This document shows, piece after piece, positions 52,001-61,000 of a stretch of 64,000 nucleotides of DNA. Each line of letters opens with the position of its first letter. The stretch's first letter is position 1. This DNA comes from Phycisphaeraceae bacterium (GTDB lineage: Bacteria; Planctomycetota; Phycisphaerae; Phycisphaerales; Phycisphaeraceae): the NCBI GenBank assembly GCA_028284155.1, contig JANQSF010000155.1:110704-174703 (forward strand), read 5' to 3'. The notes below the pieces were generated by a model that saw only the letters and a list, made by a program, of their open reading frames with translations, was not told the DNA's origin and made no database searches. A program made the position numbers and the translations under genes.

Positions 52001-55000
52001 CGCCGACACGTTGACCCTTGACGTGGACGACCAGGGCAACACCGGCAGCGGCGGCAACCTGACCGACAGCGATGTGGTCAACATCACGGTCGGCCCGATC
52101 GCCGACGACGCGAGCGTGACCGGTGCGACGACCGACGAAGACACGCAGTCGACGTCCGGCCTGGTCATTTCGCGCAATGGCAACGACGGCGCTGAGGTGA
52201 CGCACTTCAAGATCACGAACATCGTGGACGGCACGCTGTTCCAGAACGACGGCACGACGCAGATCAACGATGGCGACTTCATCACGTTCGCCGAAGGCAA
52301 CGCCGGGCTGAAGTTCACCCCGTCGTCCGACTTCCACGGCAGCGCGACGTTCGACATTCAGGCCTCGACGAGCAACATGGACGGCGGACTGGGCGGCAGC
52401 CCGGTGACGGCGACCGTCACCGTCACGCCGATCGCGGACAACCCGAGCATCACTGCGGCGACGACCGACGAAGACGTGCAGTCCACGTCGGGCTTGGTCG
52501 TTTCGCGCAACGCAAACGACAGCACGGAAGTGACGCACATCAAGGTGACCAACATCACCAACGGCACGCTGTTCCAGAACGACGGCACGACGCAGATCAA
52601 CGACGGCGACTTCATCACCGTCGCGGAGGCTGAGGCCGGCCTGAAGTTCACGCCGACGGGCGACTTCCACGGCAGCGGCACGTTCGACATTCAGGCATCG
52701 ACCAGCAACATGGACCCGGGACTGGGCGGCTCGACCGTCGGCGCGACCGTCACCGTCACACCGATCGGCGACACGCCGAGCGTCACGGATGCGACGACCG
52801 ACGAAGACACGCAGTCGACGACCGGCCTGGTCATTTCGCGCAACGGCGCGGACGGTGCCGAGGTCACCCACTTCAAGATCACGAACATCACGAACGGCTC
52901 GCTGTTCCTGAACGACGGCACGACGCCGGTGAATGACGGCGATTCGATCACCTTCGCGCAAGGCAACGCCGGCTTGAAGTTCACACCGGACTCCAACTCG
53001 TTTGCTTCGGGCACGTTTGACGTGCAATCGGCGACAGACGGGGCTGACGGCGGGCTCAGCAGCGGCAGCGACACAGCCACGATCACGGTCAACGCGATCG
53101 CTGACACGCCGAGCATCACCGACACGACGACCGACGAAGACACGCAATCGACCGACGGCCTGGTCGTCAGCCGGAACGCGGCCGACGGGGCCGAGGTCAC
53201 GCACTTCAAGGTCATGAACATCACGGGCGGCACGTTGTTCCAAAACGACGGCACGACCCAGATCATGGACAACGACTTCATCACGTTCGCGCAGGCGAAC
53301 GCCGGTCTGAAGTTCACACCGACCGCCGACTCGATCACGGCCGGTAGCTTCGACATCCAGGCCTCGACGCAGAACATGGACCCGGGCCTCGGCGGCAGTG
53401 TTGTCAGCGCGACGATCAACATCACCCCGATCGCCGACACCCCCACCATCACGGACGCGACAACCGACGAAGACACGCAGTCGACGGCCGGCTTGGCTGT
53501 GACGAAGAACGGCGCGGACGGCGCCGAGGTGACGCACGTCAAGGTGACGAACATCACCAACGGCTCGCTGTTCCTGAACGACGGCACGACGGCGGTGAGC
53601 GAGGGCGAGTTTGTCGCGTTCGCCGACGCGGCGGCCGGCTTCAAATTCACTCCCGACACCAACTTCCACGGCAGCGGCTCATTCGACGTGCAGGCCTCGA
53701 CCAGCGCCGACGACAGCGGCCTGGGCGGTTCGACCGACGGCGCGACGATTACCGTCGACCCGATCGCCGACACGCCGAGCGTGACCGACGCGACGACGGA
53801 CGAAGACACGCAGTCGACGTCCGGCCTGGTCATCTCGAAGAACGCGGCTGACGGCGCTGAGGTGACGCACCTGAAGATCACGGGCATCACCAACGGCACG
53901 CTGTTCCAGAACGACGGCACGACACAGATCATGAACGGCGACTTCATCACCGCGGCGGAGGGCGCAGCGGGCTTGAAGTTCACGCCGACGGCTGACTTCC
54001 ACGGCAACGGCACGTTCGACATCCAGGCTTCGACGCAGAATATGGACGCCGGCCTCGGTGGCAGCGTCGTGACCGCAACGGTCACGGTCGACCCGATCGC
54101 CGACGACCCGAGCATCACCGGCGCGACGACCGACGAAGACACCCAGTCGACGACCGGCCTGGTCGTGTCGCGCAACGTCAACGACAGCGCCGAGGTCACG
54201 CACTTCCAGATCACGAACATCACGAACGGCTCACTGTTCCAGAACGACGGCACGACACCGATCGCAAACAGCGAGTTCATCACGTTCGCGCAGGCCAACG
54301 CGGGCCTGAAGTTCACGCCGGATGCCGACTTCAACGGCGCAGCCGGTTTCGACGTGCAGGCTTCGACCAACAGCGACGTCAGTGGGCTGGGCGGTTCGCC
54401 TGTCTCAGCCACGGTCACCGTCAACGCGGTGAATGACGACCCGGTGCTGACCGTGCCGGCGAGCGCCACGACCGACGAAGACACGACGTTCACCTTCACC
54501 GGCGGCGACACGATCAGCATCGCCGATGTCGACGTCGCCAGCGATCCGGTCGAGGTCACGCTGACCGCGACGAACGGCACGGTGAGCCTGTCGGGCACGA
54601 CCGGACTGAGCTTCACGGCCGGCGACGGCACGGCCGACGCCGCGATGACCTTCACGGGCACACTGGCCAATGTGAACGCCGCGCTGGCGAACGCCACGTT
54701 CGACCCGACAGCCGACTTCAGCGGCGCGGCCTCGCTGCAGGTCGATGTCGACGACCAGGGCAACAACGGCTCGGGCGGCAACCTGACCGACAGCGAGACG
54801 ATCAACATCACCGTCACCGGCGTAAACGATCAACCGATGCTGACCGTGCCGGGCGCGCAGAACGTTGACGAAGATACAGCGTTGACGTTCACGGGCGGCA
54901 CGGCGATCACGCTGGTGGACACCGACGCGACGACTGTGCAGCTCACGCTGACCGCGACGCAGGGCACGTTGACGCTCGGCGGGACGACGAACCTGTCGTT

Positions 55001-58000
55001 CAGCGCCGGCGACGGCACGGCCGACACGACGATGACCTTCACCGGTGCGCCGTCTGACATCAACACGGCACTCGACGGCATGACGTTTGACGCGAACGCC
55101 GACTACAACGGCGCGGCGACGGTGCAGATCGACGCCGACGACCTGGGCAGTAGCGGCACCGGCGGCAACATGACCGACAGCGCGACGGTCAACGTCACGG
55201 TCGACCCTGTCAACGACGACCCCGTGAACACGATCCCCGGTGCGCAAACGGTCGATGAGGACAACTCGCTGGTCATCAACGGCGTGAGCATCGCCGACCT
55301 CGATGCCGGCACCGACCCGGTCGAGGTCGCGCTGACGGTGACGAACGGCACGGTCACGCTCGGCGGCACGGGCGGCCTGAGCTTCACGGCCGGCGACGGC
55401 ACGGCCGACGCGGCCATGACCTTCACCGGCACAGTCGCCGACATCAACACGGCGCTGACCGGCCTGACCTTCGACCCGGATGCCGACTTCCACGGCGCGG
55501 CGTCGGTGCAGGTTGATACCGACGACCAGGGCAACAACGGCTCGGGCGGCAACCTGACCGACAGCGACACGATCAACATCACGGTTGATCCGGTCGCCGA
55601 TACGCCGCAGGTTTCGGACACGACGACCGTCGAGGACACGCAGTCGTCAACGAACCTCGTGATCACGCCGAACGCCAACGACGGCGCGGAGGTCACGCAC
55701 TTCCAGATCACGAACATCCTGAACGGCTCGCTGTTCCAGAACGACGGCACGACGCCGATCAACAACGGCGACTTCATCACCGCGGCCGAGGGCGCTGCCG
55801 GGCTGACGTTCACGCCCGACGCCAACAGCAACACGGCCGGCACCTTTGACGTGAGTGCCTCGTTGAGCAACATGGTCAGCGGCGTGGGCGGCTCGGCGCA
55901 GGGCGCGACGGTGACCATCACGCCGGTGGGCGACACGCCGACCGTGGCTGACATCACAACCGACGAAGACACGCTCTCCGACCCCATCGTGATCGGCCGA
56001 CACATCGCCGACGGCGCGGAAGTCACGCACTTCAAGGTCACGAACATCACGGGCGGCACGCTGTTCCAGAACGGCGGCGCGACGGCCGTGGGCGACGGGC
56101 AGTTCATCACGTTTGCCGAAGGCCAGGCGGGCTTGCAGTTCATGCCCGACCCGGACAGTAACACGCCAGGCAGCTTCGACGTCGAATCATCGGAAGACGG
56201 CTCGACCGTTGCGGCGCAGAGCGGCGTGGCAACCAGCACGATCACGGTCACGCCCGTGGGCGACACGCCGACGGTCAACGACATCACCGTGCTGGAAGAC
56301 GCGCAGTCAAACGTGATCACGATGGCCCCGAACGCCAACGACGGCGCGGAGGTCACGCACTTCGAGATCACGAACATCACCGGCGGCTTGCTGTTCCAGG
56401 CTGACGGCACGACACCGATCAACGACGGCGACTTCATCACGCTGGCGCAGGGCACGGCCGGCGTGAAGTTCACACCGACCGCCAACAGCAACACGGCCGG
56501 CACGTTCGATGTCGCCGCGTCGGAAGACGGCGCGACCACGGCGGCGCAGAGCAGCACCGCGACGAGCACCGTGACGATCACCCCTGTCGGCGACACGCCG
56601 CAGGTCGCGGACATCGCGACCAATGAGGACACGCAGTCCGGCGGGATCGTGATCGACCGCAACGCCGACGACGGCGCGGAAGTGACGCACTTCCACATCA
56701 CGAACATCACCGGCGGCACGCTGTTCCAGAACGACGGCACGACGCAGATCAACAACGGCGACTACATCACCTTCGCGCAAGGCCAGGCCGGTGTGAAGTT
56801 CACGCCGTCGGCTGACAGCACGAGCGACGGCAGCTTCGACGTGGAGTCGTCTGAAGACGGCACGACCGTCGCGGCGCAGAGCGGTGTGGCCACCAGCACG
56901 ATCACCGTCGTCGCGCAGAACGACGCGCCGGTGAACACCGTGCCCGGCGGGCAGACCGTCGATGAAGACACGGCCCTGACGTTCAGCGGCACGGTCAGCA
57001 TCGCCGACGCCGACGCCAGCACCGATCCGGTTGAGGTCACGTTGACCGCGACGGACGGCACGCTTTCGTTGTCCGGCACGACCGGACTGACGTTCTCAGC
57101 CGGCGACGGCACGGACGACGCCACGATGACGTTCACCGGCACGGTGGCCGACATCAACACGGCGCTCAACGGCATGACGTACACGGGCAACGCCGACTTC
57201 AACGGCGCGGCGACGGTCACGATCATGACCGACGACCAGGGCAACAACGGGGCTGGCGGCAGCCAGACCGACACCGACGTGATCAACATCACGGTCGATC
57301 CGGTGAACGACGCGCCGGTCAACACCGCGCCGACCAGTGTTTCGACAGATGAAGACACGACGTTCGCGTTCACCGGCGGCGACGCCGTGAGCGTGGCGGA
57401 TGTCGATGAAGGCGGCTCGGGCTTGCAGGTCACACTCGCCGCGACGAACGGCACGGTGACGCTCGGCGGCACGACCGGTCTGAGCTTCACGGCCGGCGAC
57501 GGTACGGACGACGCGACGATGACGTTCACCGGCAGCGTCGCCGATATCAACACGGCGCTGGCCGGCCTGGCGTTCGACCCGACGGCCGAGTTCACCGGCG
57601 CGGCGACGGTCACGCTCACGACCGACGACCAGGGCGCGACCGGCAGCGGTGGGTCGCAGATGGACGTGGACGTGATCAACATCACCGTCGATGCGGTGAA
57701 CGACCAACCGATGGTCACCGTGCCCGGTGCGCAGAACTTCGATGAAGACACGACGCTGACCCTCTCCACCGGCGGCAGCAACCTGATCAGCGTGGCCGAC
57801 CTCGACGCCAACCCGGACGAGATCCAGGTTGTCGTGACGGCGACGAACGGCGACCTGACGCTGGCGGGCACGACGAACCTGACGTTCTCGGTCGGCGACG
57901 GCACGAACGACACGACGATGACCTTCACCGGCACGGTGGCGGACATCAACACGGCGTTGGACGGGCTGGTCTTCACGCCAACGGCTGACTACGCCGGCGC

Positions 58001-61000
58001 GGCAACCATCCAGGTCGATGTGGACGACATGGGCCACAACGGCACGGGCGGCTCGATGACCGATTCGCAAACGGTCAACATCACGGTCGACGCGGTGAAC
58101 GACGCGCCGGTCAACACCGTGCCCGGCTCGCAGACGGTCAACGAAGACACCAATCTCCCGCTGGCCGGCTTCAGCATCGCCGACATCGACGCGGACACCA
58201 ACGACGTCGAGGTCACGCTGACCGCGACGAACGGCACGGTGACACTCGGCGGCACGACCGGCCTGAGCTTCACGGCCGGCGACGGCACGGCCGACGCGAC
58301 CATGACGTTCACCGGAACGGTTGGTGACATCAACACGGCGTTGGGCGGCCTCGGCTTCGACCCGACGGCCGACTTCCACGGCGCGGCGACCGTGCAGATT
58401 CAGATCGACGACCAGGGCAATGTCGGCTCCGGCGGCTCGATGACGGACGACGACACGGTGAACATCACCGTCGACCCGATCGCCGACACGCCGCAGGCAG
58501 ACAACGGCACGGCGACGGAAGACACGCTCTCGACCGTGATCACGCTCGACCGCAACGCCAACGACGGCGTCGAGGTCACGCACTTCCAGATCACCAACAT
58601 CACCGACGGCACGCTGTTCTTCAACGGCGGCGCGACGGCGGTGAACGAGGGCGACTTCATCACGGTTGGCCAGGGCCAGGCCGGCTTGCAGTTCCTGCCC
58701 GCGATGGACTCGGAAGGCCCCGGCAGCTTCGACGTGCAGGCGGCGCTCGACGGCGCGGGCGCGGGCATCAGCTCGGCCGCGACGTCCACCATCACCGTCA
58801 CACCGGTGAACGACGACCCGACCTTCACGAGCACGGCCCCGACGAGCACGGACGAGGACGCGGCGTTCACGTACAACATCACCACGAACGACCCGGACTC
58901 GAACGACCCCGGCAGCGACCTGACGATCACCGACACGGTCGTGCCCGGCTGGCTCTCGTTCACCGACAACGGCGACGGCACGGCCACGCTGACCGGCACG
59001 CCGACGAATGACGAGGTCGGCGACCACATGATCACGCTGACTGTGGCCGACGACACGACCGGTTCGAGCACGCAGATGTTCACGCTCACGGTCAACAACA
59101 CCAACGACGACCCGACGTTTACCAGCTCGCCAGTGACGGCCGCCACGGAAGACGCGGCGTACTCGTACAACATCGGTACGACCGATGTCGATGCCGACGA
59201 CCCGTCCGGCGACCTGAGCATCATCGCCACACAGATGCCGAGCTGGTTGACGTTGATCGACAACGGCAACGGCACGGGCGTGTTGCTGGGCGTGCCCGGC
59301 AACGGCGACGTGGGCAACAACGACGTGACGCTGGAGGTGCAGGACGACAACGGTGGCTCGACACAGCAGATGTTCACGATCGCCGTCGGCAACGTCAACG
59401 ACGACCCGACGATCACCAGCTCGCCGGTGACCAGCGTCGATGAAGACGCGACTTACACCTACAACATCGTCGGCAACGACATCGACGCGGACGATCCGGG
59501 CAGCGACCTGGACTTCACGCTCGTGGCCGGCCCGAGCTGGCTTGGCCTGACCGACAACAATGACGGCACGGCCACGCTGACCGGCACGCCGGACAACGAC
59601 GACGTGGGCGACCACGCGGTGACGATCAGCATCACCGACGACAACGCCGGCACGACGCAACAGATGTTCACCGTGACGGTCAACAACACCAACGACGACC
59701 CCGTACTCAGCGCCTCACCAGGTTCGTCGGTGAACGAGGACTCGCCCTACAGCTTCGTTGCGTCGGCGACCGACGTGGACGCGGACGACCCGTTGAGCGA
59801 CCTGACGTTCAGCGTCGTCAGCGGCCCGGCCTGGCTGACGGTGAACAACCACGGCGACGGCAGTGCGACGTTCAGCGGTACGCCGAACAACAACGACGTG
59901 GGCACGGACAACGTGACGATCAAGGTGACCGACGACAACGGCGGCGAAGACACGCTGACGTTCTCGCTGACCGTCAACAACGTCAACGACGACCCGACGA
60001 TCGACACCGGTTCGATCGCCAACGGGACGGAAGACGCCGCCTACTCGCAGACGATCAACGCCAGCGACGTGGACGACTCCGGCAGCGACCTGACGTTCAC
60101 GCCGGTTGCCGTGCCGAGCTGGCTGACGCTGACCGACAACGGCGACGGCAGCGCGACGCTGACCGGCACGCCGACCAACAGCGATGTCGGGCCGCACACG
60201 GTGTCCATCCAGGTCAGCGATGACGGTGGCGGCGTCGATACGGCGACTTACAACATCACCGTGTCGAACACCAACGACGCACCGGAATTCGGCACCGAGC
60301 CTGTCACGGCCGGCACGGAAGACGCGCCGTACACCTACGACATCACCGCCAGCGACGTCGATGCCGACGACCCGTCGAGCGACCTGTCGTTCGCGGGCGT
60401 GACGGTGCCGGGTTGGCTGACATTGACCGACCACGGCAACGGCACGGCCACGCTGGCCGGCACGCCCGGCGATAACGACACCGGCGACAACGCCGTCGTG
60501 ATCGAGGTGAGCGACGACAACGGCGGTACGACGCAACAGTCGTTCACCATCGCCGTCGTCAACGTCAATGACGCACCGACGATCACCAGTGAAGCGCCGA
60601 CCTCGGCCGACGAGGACAGCGTCTTCACATACACGATCACGACCAACGACCCCGATGGTGACAACCTGACGATCACCGCGCCGGGGCTGCCCGCCTGGCT
60701 GACGATCACCGACCACGGTGACGGCACGGCCACGATCGAGGGCACGCCTGAGAACGGCGATGTCGGCGACCACCCGATCAACGTTGTCGCGACCGATCCC
60801 GACAGCGCGACCGATCAGCAGATGTTCACGGTGAGCGTCGCGAACACGAACGACGACCCGTTCTTCGCCAGCAACCCGAATCTGACGGCGTTCGAGGATT
60901 CGTTCTACAGCTCGACGTTCAGCTTCGACGACGTGGACGCCGACGACCCGGCCAGCGACCTGTCGATCGTGGCGGACACACTGCCCGGTTGGCTCGGCTT

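Noticed and set aside
52093..54425. Tandem repeats as a CRISPR array
   Set aside because: The period is about 333 bp, the units encode protein domains in frame, and no cas genes are present.
51600..59660. Long minus-strand open frames (for example 51600-53669, 52691-54817, 57096-59660) opposite the giant gene
   Set aside because: They are antisense shadows of a repeat-rich, GC-biased gene; they repeat with the same period, have no start signals, and match no family.
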